The translations under genes and the position numbers were made by a program. A stretch of 64,000 nt of DNA from JADLGL01 sp963732865 (GTDB lineage: Bacteria; Pseudomonadota; Alphaproteobacteria; Rhizobiales; Kaistiaceae): assembly GCA_963732865.1 (NCBI GenBank), contig CAVTBC010000004.1:1054001-1118000 (forward strand), read 5' to 3'. The notes beneath the pieces are model-generated. The model saw only the letters and a program-made list of their open reading frames with translations. It ran no database searches and was not told the origin of the DNA. Of the stretch, positions 1 through 7,948 are shown piece by piece (position 1 is the first letter of the stretch; each line of letters starts with the position of its first letter).

Positions 1-1549
1 CGTCGAGGATTGCCTCGCCGCGAAAAGCCGGCGTGTAGCCGGGGCCTTTCTTCTCCTGTGCCGGCCGGAGCGTCAGCACTTTCGACCGGCCGATCTCCGG
101 TCCGAAGTTGGCAAGGATCAGCGCATTGTAGGCGTCGTCGTCGGTGACGGCGAGCATGGTGTCGAATTCGTTGAGGTCGATGGTATGCTCGGCGGCCTCC
201 GACAGTATGTCGCCGCGATAGGTGCGGATGCCGGCCATACGGGCGCGGGTCAGCCGGTTCCAGCTGGCGTCGGCGATCATCACGGGGATTTCGAGCTCGG
301 CGAGTTTGCCGGCGAATGCGGTCGCCCAGGGCGATGCGCCGACAATGAGGACGCCCGGTTGATCGGCCGAGATGAGATCGAGCCGCCGCGCGACGAAGGG
401 CAGGCTGAAGCCATGCAGGAGGATCGTGGCGAAGACGACCAGGAAGGTGAGGGCGACAAGCTCCTCGCCGCCGTCATAGCCCTGCGCCGTCAGGGTGGCG
501 CCGAAAAGGCCGGCGACAGCGACGGCGACAACGCCGCGCGGCGCGATCCAGGCGACGAAGGCGCGCTCCTTCAGGCTGAGGCCACTACCGAATGTCGTCA
601 GCCACACCGTCACCGGCCGCACGCCAAACAGGAGCAAGGCCAGGAACGCGAAGGAACGCCAATCGAGTAGTCGGATCGTGTCGGCGGTGATCGTGGCCGT
701 GAGGAGAATGAACACGGCCGAGACGAGGAGAACGGTCATGTACTCCTTGAAGCGACGGATCTCGTCGAGGCTGGCGAGCCGGGAATTGCCGATAACGATG
801 CCCATCGCGGTGACGGCGAGCAAACCGCCCTCGTCGAGGAAGCTGTTTGCCGCCTCGTAGCTGAGCAGAACGGTCGCCAGCAGCATCGGTGATTTCAGGA
901 ACTCTGGAACCCAGCCTCGGCGGAACGACTGCACGATGGCAAGGCCGATCGCGGTTCCGATGACGACCGCCGCGCCGGCGAGGGCGACCAGCTCGAGAAT
1001 GAGCGTTCCGTTCGAGCGTTCATGGGTCGCGACCAGCACCTCGTAGGCAAACACCGCGAACAGAGCGCCGATCGGGTCGTTGATGATGCCTTCCCAGCGA
1101 AGCACGGAGGCAACACGCGGCTTCAGCCGGGCATTGCGCAGCAGCGGCATGATGACGGTCGGGCCGGTGACGACGAGGATGCCGCCGAAGATCGTTGCGG
1201 TCGCCCAAGGGAGGCCCGCCACATAGTGTGCGGCGGCGGCGCCAAGCGCCCAACTTGCCGGGGCGCCGATCAGAATCATCCGGCGGATCGCCACCGAAGT
1301 CTGCCGGATCTCATGGAAGTTGAGGGTGAGGCCACCCTCAAAAAGAATGATGGCGACCGCGATGGCGATGGCCGGCTGGAAGAGATCGCCGAAATCCGCA
1401 TGCGGATCGAGGAGCCCGGTGGCCGGTCCGACGAGAATGCCGGCGAGCGCGAGAAGCACCACGCTCGGCAAACGGAAGCGCCAGGCGATCCACTGTGCGC
1501 CGATGCCCAGCGCGCCGATCATCGCGATCTTGAAGACGATGCTTTCCAC
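1..1549 (-). CDS. Cation/proton antiporter (CPA1/NhaP-like) with C-terminal nucleotide-binding domain, partial
   Basis: Inner-membrane antiporter expected to exchange Na+ or K+ for H+. The C-terminus lies beyond position 1, so about 516 residues are visible. Translation starts at GTG 1549 (VESIVFKIAMIG); an in-frame TAA three codons upstream rules out a longer start. The first ~390 residues are successive hydrophobic helices with antiporter landmarks such as VGPATGLLDP, FEGGLTL and WIAPRGVVA. After RRLDLISADQPG comes a Rossmann-like segment (VLIVGASPWA, then MIADASWNRL and AVTDDDAYNAL) resembling TrkA-N domains that regulate transport by nucleotide binding. Family placement is by motif; the transported ion is unknown. 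It is transcribed leftwards, separately from the tetR gene behind it. Confidence 0.85.
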   Translation of the reverse strand, partial: MESIVFKIAMIGALGIGAQWIAWRFRLPSVVLLALAGILVGPATGLLDPHADFGDLFQPAIAIAVAIILFEGGLTLNFHEIRQTSVAIRRMILIGAPASWALGAAAAHYVAGLPWATATIFGGILVVTGPTVIMPLLRNARLKPRVASVLRWEGIINDPIGALFAVFAYEVLVATHERSNGTLILELVALAGAAVVIGTAIGLAIVQSFRRGWVPEFLKSPMLLATVLLSYEAANSFLDEGGLLAVTAMGIVIGNSRLASLDEIRRFKEYMTVLLVSAVFILLTATITADTIRLLDWRSFAFLALLLFGVRPVTVWLTTFGSGLSLKERAFVAWIAPRGVVAVAVAGLFGATLTAQGYDGGEELVALTFLVVFATILLHGFSLPFVARRLDLISADQPGVLIVGASPWATAFAGKLAELEIPVMIADASWNRLTRARMAGIRTYRGDILSEAAEHTIDLNEFDTMLAVTDDDAYNALILANFGPEIGRSKVLTLRPAQEKKGPGYTPAFRGEAILD

Positions 1550-1601
1550 ATCCGCCCCTTAGCAGGGGGCCGCGCCAACCGACAAATGCGACGCCGCTGC
1601 T

Positions 1602-2411
1602 CTAGGCGGGCAGGCGGTATTTCGCAGCGATGCCATCGAGGACGGCTTCCAGCCCGACATCGAACCGAGCGTCACGCGCCGATTCCCCGAATCGCTTGAA
1701 AGCGGCCGCCGGATCGTCCCCGACCAGAGCGCTTAGCTCCGGGTATTGGCCGGTTGCCAGCTCCGCCAATGTCGCCTCCAGGAGCGCCTTGGTCGCGGCG
1801 TTTTCTTCGCCGGACGCCATGGGCCGTCTGTCATTGGTGCGGAGCGTGTGGCCGAACACATAGTCGTCCACCGTCATGAGCACGGTGAACTTCTCTTCCG
1901 TCTCCAAGCCGGTGGTTTTGAGCGCAGCCAAGGATTGCTCGACATGGCGCATGCCATTGGGACCTGGACGGGCCTGCATCAATGCGGTCATCGCCCATTG
2001 ATGGCGCACGAACACATCCCGCGTGCGGTAGGCCAGAGCGGCGATTGCAGCGCGCCAATGAGGCGGCAACTGGCCGTCCGGGACGAGAACCTCGCCCATG
2101 ATCGCGTCGTCCATGAGGGTGACGAGCTCATCCTTGGTGCGGACATAGTGGTAGAGCGACATCGTGCCGGCGCCTAGGACAGCTGCGATCTTGCGCATCG
2201 ACACGGCTTCGAAGCCCTGAGCATCGGCGATGGCGACGGCTGCGGCGGCAATCTGTTCGCGGCTCAGCTTGGCGCCTTTCCGCAAGGCGCTCTCGGCCTC
2301 ACGCGCCAGGCGTCGCTCCAGCGACTTGCCCATGCGTGTGGCGAGCGCCTTTTCGATATGGCGCTCCTGATAGTCCTCGATCCGGTTTCTTAAGTCGCTG
2401 TCTCTTGACAC
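1602..2411 (-). CDS. TetR/AcrR family repressor, divergent from an ABC exporter
   Basis: DNA-binding repressor likely to control the divergent ABC-2 exporter that begins at 2511. The helix-turn-helix lies in the segment from LSREQIAAAAVAIADAQG through MRKIAAVLGAGTMSLYHYVRTKDEL. The C-terminal half resembles the TetR_C ligand-binding domain, common in regulators next to drug-exporting ABC systems. The start is uncertain. The frame stays open to GTG 2450, but that start would lie inside the operator repeats. GTG 2411 (VSRDSDL) is used here, and ATG 2333 (MGKSLERR) is also possible; none has a strong ribosome binding site. The ligand is unknown, probably a toxic hydrophobic compound. Confidence 0.85.
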   Translation of the reverse strand: MSRDSDLRNRIEDYQERHIEKALATRMGKSLERRLAREAESALRKGAKLSREQIAAAAVAIADAQGFEAVSMRKIAAVLGAGTMSLYHYVRTKDELVTLMDDAIMGEVLVPDGQLPPHWRAAIAALAYRTRDVFVRHQWAMTALMQARPGPNGMRHVEQSLAALKTTGLETEEKFTVLMTVDDYVFGHTLRTNDRRPMASGEENAATKALLEATLAELATGQYPELSALVGDDPAAAFKRFGESARDARFDVGLEAVLDGIAAKYRLPA

Positions 2412-2447
2412 TCGTACACCGTACGTATATTCGCTCGTACACCGTAC
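2405..2447. promoter_or_regulatory. Putative TetR operator/promoter with 14-bp direct repeats
   Basis: The sequence CTCGTACACCGTAC occurs exactly twice, at 2411-2424 and 2434-2447, 23 bp apart. Each copy contains the interrupted palindrome GTAC-ACC-GTAC. Between and beside them are a TTGACA box (2405-2410) and TATATT (2426-2431), 15 bp apart, which could be a slightly tight promoter for the rightward exporter genes. The position between the divergent tetR and exporter genes fits an operator; binding itself is inferred. Confidence 0.6.
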
Positions 2448-2510
2448 CACTAGACCAGTGCTGAGCGCAACGAAATTGCTGCGAATCGCCCGGTCTGCAG
2501 CGAGCCAAGC

Positions 2511-3314
2511 ATGACCTCACTTGCCAAATATTTCGACGAAGTCGGCGTTATGATCTGGCGTGACCTCGTCCAGATTCCGCGGATGCCGGAACGGCTCGGC
2601 GACGTCACGATTCAACCGATCATGTTCGTTGTGCTGTTCGGCTATGTCTTCGGCAGCGCCATCGTCGTCCCCGGCGGCGGCAGCTACAACGAATTCCTCG
2701 TGGCCGGGATCATGGTCCAGACCCTCGCTTTCGGGGCGATGGGGACGGCGATCGGGGTTCTCTCCGACATGCATGAGACGATCATGGATCGCTTCCGATC
2801 GCTGCCGATCGCCCGGAGCACGGTGCTGGTCGGAAGAGCAGTGGGCAGCCTCATCCAAAGCCTGCTCGGCATCACCATCATGGCGATGTGCGGCTTGGCC
2901 ATCGGCTGGACCGTCCATAACGGGTTCCTCGACACGCTCGCCGGGTTCGGGCTGCTGATCTTCTTCGCCTTTGCGATGATCTGCGTCGGCTCGCTGATCG
3001 GACTTCTCGTCAGGACCGCGGGCAGCGCCCAGGGCATTGCCTTCGTGACGGTGCTGCCGCTGTCATTCATTTCGATCGCGTTCGTGCCGATCGACAATAT
3101 GCCGACGGTACTTCGCACTATCGCGGAATGGAGCCCGGTGAGCGCGTTGGTCGAGGCGACGCGGCAGTTGTTCGGCAATCCAAGTCCGGTCCCCGATGGC
3201 GCGGCGTGGCCGCTCCTCCATCCCGTCGTCGGGTCGCTGATCTGGTGCACGGCGCTGACCGCCACAAGCCTTGGCCTGGCCGTCCACCGCTACACGAGGC
3301 GTAGCAATGGCTGA
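2511..3314 (+). CDS. ABC-2 type exporter permease (DrrB-like), first copy
   Basis: Membrane subunit of an ABC exporter, 267 residues with about six transmembrane helices. Landmarks are VTIQPIMFVVLFGYVFGSAI, the cytoplasmic segment DRFRSLPIARSTVLVGR typical of DrrB/ABC-2 permeases, and FVPIDNMPTVLRTIAEWSPV near the C-terminus. It is clearly paralogous to the permease at 4487-5353 (shared QPIMFVxLFGYVFGSAI, DRFRSLPI and FVPxDNMP). The ATPase follows after 177 bp that hold no gene. Such exporters extrude drugs, lipids or polyketides; the substrate here is unknown. Expression is probably controlled by the divergent TetR through the repeats upstream. Confidence 0.88.
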   Translation: MTSLAKYFDEVGVMIWRDLVQIPRMPERLGDVTIQPIMFVVLFGYVFGSAIVVPGGGSYNEFLVAGIMVQTLAFGAMGTAIGVLSDMHETIMDRFRSLPIARSTVLVGRAVGSLIQSLLGITIMAMCGLAIGWTVHNGFLDTLAGFGLLIFFAFAMICVGSLIGLLVRTAGSAQGIAFVTVLPLSFISIAFVPIDNMPTVLRTIAEWSPVSALVEATRQLFGNPSPVPDGAAWPLLHPVVGSLIWCTALTATSLGLAVHRYTRRSNG

Positions 3315-3491
3315 CCGGAACTACGGCAAGAATTGCCGGGAAACGCGTGCCTATCTTTCGGGCAGCACAATTGGTGGGCGGCCCCTTTTACCGGGGTGCT
3401 ACCCATCCGATATAACCACGTCGAGCCGACGCTCGAACTGGTTGCTCGCCCGCCCAACAAGCCTAAAATTCAATATGAATCAGCTGTTTAG

Positions 3492-4490
3492 GTGACAACA
3501 ATGTTCGACGCATCGCAAGACATTGACGGTGATTTCGCCGTCGAAGCAATCGACCTCCGCAAGACATTCGGCGAAACTAAAGCAGCCGACGGCATCAGTC
3601 TTGCGATTCCACGCGGCAGCGTCTTTGGTCTTCTCGGCCCGAACGGCGCCGGCAAGACGACATGCGTACGGATATTGACGACGTTGCTGCGGCCCGACAG
3701 CGGCACGGCCCGCGTCGCCGGCTTCGACGTGATGACCGACCCAACTGAGGTGAGGCGCCGGATCGGCCTGGTGGGTCAGTATGCCAGCGTCGACGAAATC
3801 CTCAGCGGCCGGCAGAATCTGATCATGATCGGTCGGCTACACGGCATGACGACCGCCCAGGCGCGAAAACGCGCCGACGAATTGCTCGAGCGGTTCGACT
3901 TGCTCGAGCCCGGCAAGAAATCGGTGAAGACCTATTCGGGCGGCATGCGCCGCCGTCTGGACCTCGCCTCAAGCTTGGTGGTCTCGCCGCCAGTGCTGTT
4001 CCTTGACGAGCCGACCACCGGCCTCGATCCGACCGGTCGGGCGGCGACCTGGGAGGTTATCTCGACGATGACGAAGGGTGGCACCACGGTGCTGCTGACG
4101 ACCCAATATCTCGAGGAAGCTGACCAGTTTGCCGAACGGATCGCGGTTATCGATCATGGCCGCGTCGTTGCCGAGGGCACGCCGGCACAGCTGAAATCCA
4201 AGGTCGCCAGCGCCACGCTGGTCGTGCATCTGGGCGACGGGTTGGGCGAAGAGGCCGCACGGGCGGCCATCGCGCCATTCGCTGCCGGCGAGCCGCAGGT
4301 TCGCGGACAGCAGATCGTCGCCCCGCTGCGTGATCTCGGCAGCACGGCCGAGATCGTCAAGGCGCTGGCCCAGGCCGGCGCGACGCTCGATCAAATCAAC
4401 ATCGCCAAGGCAAGCATGGACGACGTCTTCTTCGAGTTAACTGGTCGTCCCCCTGAGGCGAAAGCCGTTCAAGAGGGGGAAACCGTATGA
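3492..4490 (+). CDS. ABC exporter ATPase (DrrA-like)
   Basis: Cytoplasmic ATP-hydrolysing subunit, 332 residues. Walker A is GPNGAGKTT, the Q-loop region is GLVGQYASVDEILSG, the signature is YSGGMRRRLDLA, and Walker B is VLFLDEPTTGLDP. The C-terminal extension is typical of the daunorubicin-resistance (DrrA) group. The start may be GTG 3492 or ATG 3501, both in frame. Its stop overlaps the start of the second permease (ATGA), indicating coupled translation. With permeases on both sides it may serve a heterodimeric membrane unit. Confidence 0.92.
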   Translation: MTTMFDASQDIDGDFAVEAIDLRKTFGETKAADGISLAIPRGSVFGLLGPNGAGKTTCVRILTTLLRPDSGTARVAGFDVMTDPTEVRRRIGLVGQYASVDEILSGRQNLIMIGRLHGMTTAQARKRADELLERFDLLEPGKKSVKTYSGGMRRRLDLASSLVVSPPVLFLDEPTTGLDPTGRAATWEVISTMTKGGTTVLLTTQYLEEADQFAERIAVIDHGRVVAEGTPAQLKSKVASATLVVHLGDGLGEEAARAAIAPFAAGEPQVRGQQIVAPLRDLGSTAEIVKALAQAGATLDQINIAKASMDDVFFELTGRPPEAKAVQEGETV

Positions 4491-5353
4491 CCACCGTCAG
4501 TTCAACCCACCCTTTCGTCGATCGCCCGCGCGGTTTCGCTAAGGTTTTCGACGAGATCCGCGTCATCGTCTGGCGCAACCTCGCCCATATTCCCCGGGTA
4601 CCGGAGAGATTGGCGGATGTCACCATCCAGCCGATCATGTTCGTCATTCTGTTCGGCTATGTCTTTGGCAGCGCCATCGCGCTGCCCGGGGTCGAGATCG
4701 GCCCGGAAGCATCGGCCGCCTATCGCGAATTTCTGATCGCCGGCATCTTCGTGCAATCGATGGTGTTCATGTCGATTACGACTGCGGTCGGCGTCTCCAA
4801 CGATATGCGCGAGGGCGTCATCGACCGGTTCCGGTCGCTGCCGATCAGCCGCGTTTCCGTACTTGGCGGCCGCGTCGTGGCGACCTTGGTGGAAGGGTCG
4901 CTCGGCATCACGGTGATGGCGATCTGCGGCCTCATCGTCGGCTGGGGCGCCCATAATGGCCTCGGCCAAACGGTTGGCGCGTTTCTGCTCCTGGCGGGCA
5001 TCGCCTTTGCGATGATCTGCATCGGCACCTTCATCGGCCAGTTGGTGAAGAACGCCATGACCGCGCAGACGATCGGCTTCGTAGTCGTCTTCCCGCTGAC
5101 TTTCGCGTCCAATGCGTTCGTGCCGACCGACAACATGCCGGGCTTCCTGAAGACCTTCGCGGAATGGAACCCCGTCAGCGCGATGGTGCAGGCCATCCGA
5201 CAATTGTTCGGAAATCTGCCGCCGGGCTATCCGGCACCCGATGCGTGGTCGTTGCAGCATCCGGTCATCACGTCGGTGATCTGGGTCGTCATCATCGGCA
5301 CGATCGGCCTGTCGCTGGCGGTTTGGCGCTATTCGAAGGCCGGCGATCGCTAG
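4487..5353 (+). CDS. ABC-2 type exporter permease (DrrB-like), second copy
   Basis: Second membrane subunit, 288 residues, overlapping the ATPase gene by 4 bp. It shares the core of the first permease (ADVTIQPIMFVILFGYVFGSAI, DRFRSLPISRVSVLGGR, FVPTDNMPGFLKTF) but has a longer N-terminus and an insertion after the first helix (LPGVEIGPEASAAY). The two copies probably arose by duplication and may pair as a heterodimer with the ATPase dimer. The substrate is unknown. Confidence 0.88.
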   Translation: MTTVSSTHPFVDRPRGFAKVFDEIRVIVWRNLAHIPRVPERLADVTIQPIMFVILFGYVFGSAIALPGVEIGPEASAAYREFLIAGIFVQSMVFMSITTAVGVSNDMREGVIDRFRSLPISRVSVLGGRVVATLVEGSLGITVMAICGLIVGWGAHNGLGQTVGAFLLLAGIAFAMICIGTFIGQLVKNAMTAQTIGFVVVFPLTFASNAFVPTDNMPGFLKTFAEWNPVSAMVQAIRQLFGNLPPGYPAPDAWSLQHPVITSVIWVVIIGTIGLSLAVWRYSKAGDR

Positions 5354-5403
5354 GTCGGAATAGGGTGGCGCCGCCTATTAACAAGGCGGCGCTGCTGCCA
5401 CGG

Positions 5404-5853
5404 TCAGTCGCGGCGAAGCTCGCCCAACGGAATGCCGAGCCAAGAGAAGGTGTCCTGGCTGATGTAGCTGACCAGTTCGACTGAGACGCCGATCGTCACG
5501 GCGGCGGCGGCCAGCATGACCGCGGTCATCGCAGCGGAGCGATCGGCGATGTTCGCATACCAATATTGGCGAAAGGCGTTGCCCCCCTCAGCGGATCGGG
5601 CAAGAACGCGAAAGAGATAGCCGTCTGTCATGCCGATATGATGCAGCGAAACGACCCCGAGTTCCAGTAGGGCGGCGGCGTTCACGCGAACGTTATTAGC
5701 GATTGAGGCGTGAGTTTCGGTTGCAATATGGACGGGAAACGCCCATGTAGGAGGTGTTCGACTTTTGACGACTGCCTTGCTGGCTGCCCTAAGGGCCTCT
5801 TTCTCAAGACACCGCTGGAGTTCGACGGCCGATGCGAAGGGTCGCACCGGCAC
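5404..5853 (-). CDS. Hypothetical protein with one C-terminal membrane segment
   Basis: I do not recognise this protein. The frame encodes up to 149 residues from a GTG start; the N-terminal third looks less protein-like, so the true start may lie further in. The C-terminal part contains a plausible transmembrane helix (AAMTAVMLAAAAVTIGVSVEL) followed by a short polar tail. It sits between the convergent end of the exporter operon and the cold-shock gene, whose promoter region it overlaps on the other strand. It could be a small membrane protein or a chance frame. Confidence 0.4.
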   Translation of the reverse strand: MPVRPFASAVELQRCLEKEALRAASKAVVKSRTPPTWAFPVHIATETHASIANNVRVNAAALLELGVVSLHHIGMTDGYLFRVLARSAEGGNAFRQYWYANIADRSAAMTAVMLAAAAVTIGVSVELVSYISQDTFSWLGIPLGELRRD

Positions 5854-5892
5854 ATCATCGCACGCCTAGCGTGTTTTCATAAGGAGGCCATC

Positions 5893-6102
5893 ATGGCCAC
5901 AGGTACCGTTAAGTTCTTCAATACCACCAAGGGATTCGGCTTCATCGAGCAGGCCGAGGGCGGACCGGATGTGTTCGTTCATATCAGCGCTGTCGAGCGT
6001 GCCGGTCTTCCCGGTCTCGTTGATGGCCAGAAGGTCAGCTTCGACATCGAGCGCGATTCGCGCAGCGGCAAGTCCGCCGCCACGAATCTGCAGCGCGCCT
6101 AA
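5893..6102 (+). CDS. cspA: Cold-shock protein, CspA family
   Basis: Single-stranded nucleic-acid-binding RNA chaperone, 69 residues, the usual size of the family. It is one OB-fold (S1-like) domain with RNP1 (KGFGFIEQ) and RNP2 (VFVHISAVE). ATG 5893 is chosen because a perfect AAGGAGG Shine-Dalgarno sits at 5881-5887 and the sequence then begins MATGTVKFFN as in other CspA proteins, although the frame is open further upstream. An intrinsic terminator follows at once. The paralogue letter cannot be fixed from the window. Confidence 0.95.
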   Translation: MATGTVKFFNTTKGFGFIEQAEGGPDVFVHISAVERAGLPGLVDGQKVSFDIERDSRSGKSAATNLQRA

Positions 6103-6122
6103 CCGCGTCGCCTAAACGAATC

Positions 6123-6153
6123 CACCCGGCCTCCTCGTGCGGCCGGGTGTTTT
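6123..6153 (+). terminator. Intrinsic terminator after cspA
   Basis: A perfect 9-bp stem, CACCCGGCC (6123-6131) with GGCCGGGTG (6141-6149), is followed by TTTT. It separates the cold-shock gene from rpsU. Confidence 0.85.
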
Positions 6154-6216
6154 CACACTTCCGGCGCCCTGGGCCAAAAACCGGGCGTCACCGCCGATCG
6201 AACCGAAAGGTATTCC

Positions 6217-6474
6217 GTGCAGGTCATCGTCCGCGACAACAATGTCGATCAAGCTCTCCGCGTGCTCAAGAAGAAGCTCCAGCGTGAGGGCGTGTTCCGT
6301 GAGATGAAGCGGAGGCGGGCCTACGAGAAGCCGTCGGAGAAGAGAGCGCGCGAAAAGGGCGAGGCCGTCCGGCGGGCGCGTAAGCAGGCACGGAAGCGGG
6401 CGCAGCAAGAGGGACTTCTGCCGCGTCCCAAGCCCAAGCTGAGAGCGGTCGGCGGCCGCGGCGGCGGCAACTAA
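6217..6474 (+). CDS. rpsU: 30S ribosomal protein S21
   Basis: Small-subunit ribosomal protein bS21, 85 residues, very basic. It begins MQVIVRDNNVDQALRVLKKK and continues with the family sequence FREMKRRRAYEKPSEKRARE. The Arg/Lys-rich tail ending in GGRGGGN is longer than in enterobacteria but normal for alphaproteobacteria. The start is GTG 6217 with GAAAGG six bases upstream. It follows the cspA terminator, so it probably has its own promoter within 6154-6200. Confidence 0.95.
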   Translation: MQVIVRDNNVDQALRVLKKKLQREGVFREMKRRRAYEKPSEKRAREKGEAVRRARKQARKRAQQEGLLPRPKPKLRAVGGRGGGN

Positions 6475-6487
6475 GTCCGAGCCCTTC

Positions 6488-7894
6488 TCAAATATGCCAA
6501 TCGATTTGCGTGAGGCTGCCTGAGGCGCCTTGCGGGTTTCCGCCCGGTCTGCCGTCCTCGGCACGTTTCCGGTTCTTCCGCTTCTGCTCGTACATGAAGG
6601 CGTCGGCGACGGCGATCGCATCTTCGAGCGCCTTGTCCAATTCGCTCTTCAGAGGAGCGAAGCCGACGCTGAAGGCGACCTGCGCCGTTTTCCCGACATT
6701 CAATTCCGCCACGGCCCGCCTCAACCGTTCGATCACGCCATCGATCTCGTCTGGTTCGAGAGCGGTCAGGACGGCGAACTCGTCGCCGCCAATACGGGCA
6801 ACGACATCGCTGCGGCGAAAGGTGGTGGTCAGCAAATTGGCGAAGCGTTTGAGCAGATCGGATCCGGCATCATGGCCGAGCGTGTCGTTGAGCGTCTTCA
6901 GGCCGTCGAGGTCGAAAAACAGGACGACCAGATCGACGCCGGAGCGCTGGGCCGTCTTGACAAAATAGCCTGAGACAGAGCCAAAGCCGCGCCGGTTGAG
7001 GACGCCGGTCAATTCGTCGGTGATCGACTGTTCGGTCAGGTCATATTCGAGGCGGTTGATCCGGTAGGCCATCCAGCCGACGAGACCGAAAATGCCGATG
7101 ACGACCGCTGGGGCGAACACCGCCCGCGTCGTGTTGGCGGGCAATATGCCCGTCTCGTAGAAATAGCTGACCAGCCCAAACAGGACGAACGGGATCACCA
7201 GGATCGCCGGTGTCATGGCCCGCAGGATGCGGCTGCCCAGGCCCTTCTCGACCCCCATCGCCAGCACGCCGTCGCCGTCGATCGCAAGCCGCGTCAGGAC
7301 GACGAATGCGAGGCACAGGAAGCAGGCCAAGGTCTGCGGCGAGATCAGGCGGCCATCGCTGACCTCGACCATGCTGGCGGCATTGAAGACGTAGCCGCCG
7401 ATCATGAACAACAGGAAGGCGGCGTAAACCACGGCGAACGCTTCGGCCGCGACGACCGGCATCCGGCGCATTGTCATCAGGATGAGCGTGACGCCGAGAA
7501 GAATGAATGCCGCGGCAGTTTGCGGCGACGGTAACGTCGCGGCGGCAAGCGGCGCGACGTCAAAGCCATCGAGGAAAGTCGAAATGCCGATCAGGGCGAC
7601 GCCTGCGGCCGCCGCGTTCGCGGCCCAGATGGCGATCCGCGACGCACCGGACGTCGTGAGGGTCAGGCTGCCGGCGGCGAGCAACAGGCCCTCGGCAGTG
7701 AGGGCGGACATCTCGGCCCAGCCGTCAGGCCTCACCGCTACCAGAGAGGCAATGATCCAGAATCCGAGGACGAGGCCGGCGACGAGCCACACGGCGGCGA
7801 GCGCGAAAACGCTGGCCATTCGCAGCCGCGCCGTCACGGCCGGGGCGTGCTCGTGCAAGGATCTCAACATTCGCCAGTCTCCCGATGGCGCCAT
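6488..7894 (-). CDS. Membrane-bound diguanylate cyclase (GGDEF)
   Basis: Makes cyclic di-GMP from two GTP. About eight hydrophobic helices (roughly residues 25-280) form an unrecognised membrane sensor region. The C-terminal GGDEF domain begins near DELTGVLNRRGF; the catalytic motif GGDEF is intact at residues 369-373. An RxxD product-inhibition site (R360-D363, RRSD) lies five residues upstream, so both activity and feedback inhibition are expected. No EAL domain is present. It ends 14 bp from the convergent rpsU and is transcribed alone. Confidence 0.93.
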   Translation of the reverse strand: MAPSGDWRMLRSLHEHAPAVTARLRMASVFALAAVWLVAGLVLGFWIIASLVAVRPDGWAEMSALTAEGLLLAAGSLTLTTSGASRIAIWAANAAAAGVALIGISTFLDGFDVAPLAAATLPSPQTAAAFILLGVTLILMTMRRMPVVAAEAFAVVYAAFLLFMIGGYVFNAASMVEVSDGRLISPQTLACFLCLAFVVLTRLAIDGDGVLAMGVEKGLGSRILRAMTPAILVIPFVLFGLVSYFYETGILPANTTRAVFAPAVVIGIFGLVGWMAYRINRLEYDLTEQSITDELTGVLNRRGFGSVSGYFVKTAQRSGVDLVVLFFDLDGLKTLNDTLGHDAGSDLLKRFANLLTTTFRRSDVVARIGGDEFAVLTALEPDEIDGVIERLRRAVAELNVGKTAQVAFSVGFAPLKSELDKALEDAIAVADAFMYEQKRKNRKRAEDGRPGGNPQGASGSLTQIDWHI

Positions 7895-7948
7895 TTGGGC
7901 CCATGGGAGTCAATATCCGGTTATCACGTTGAAAAGATTAGATTAACT

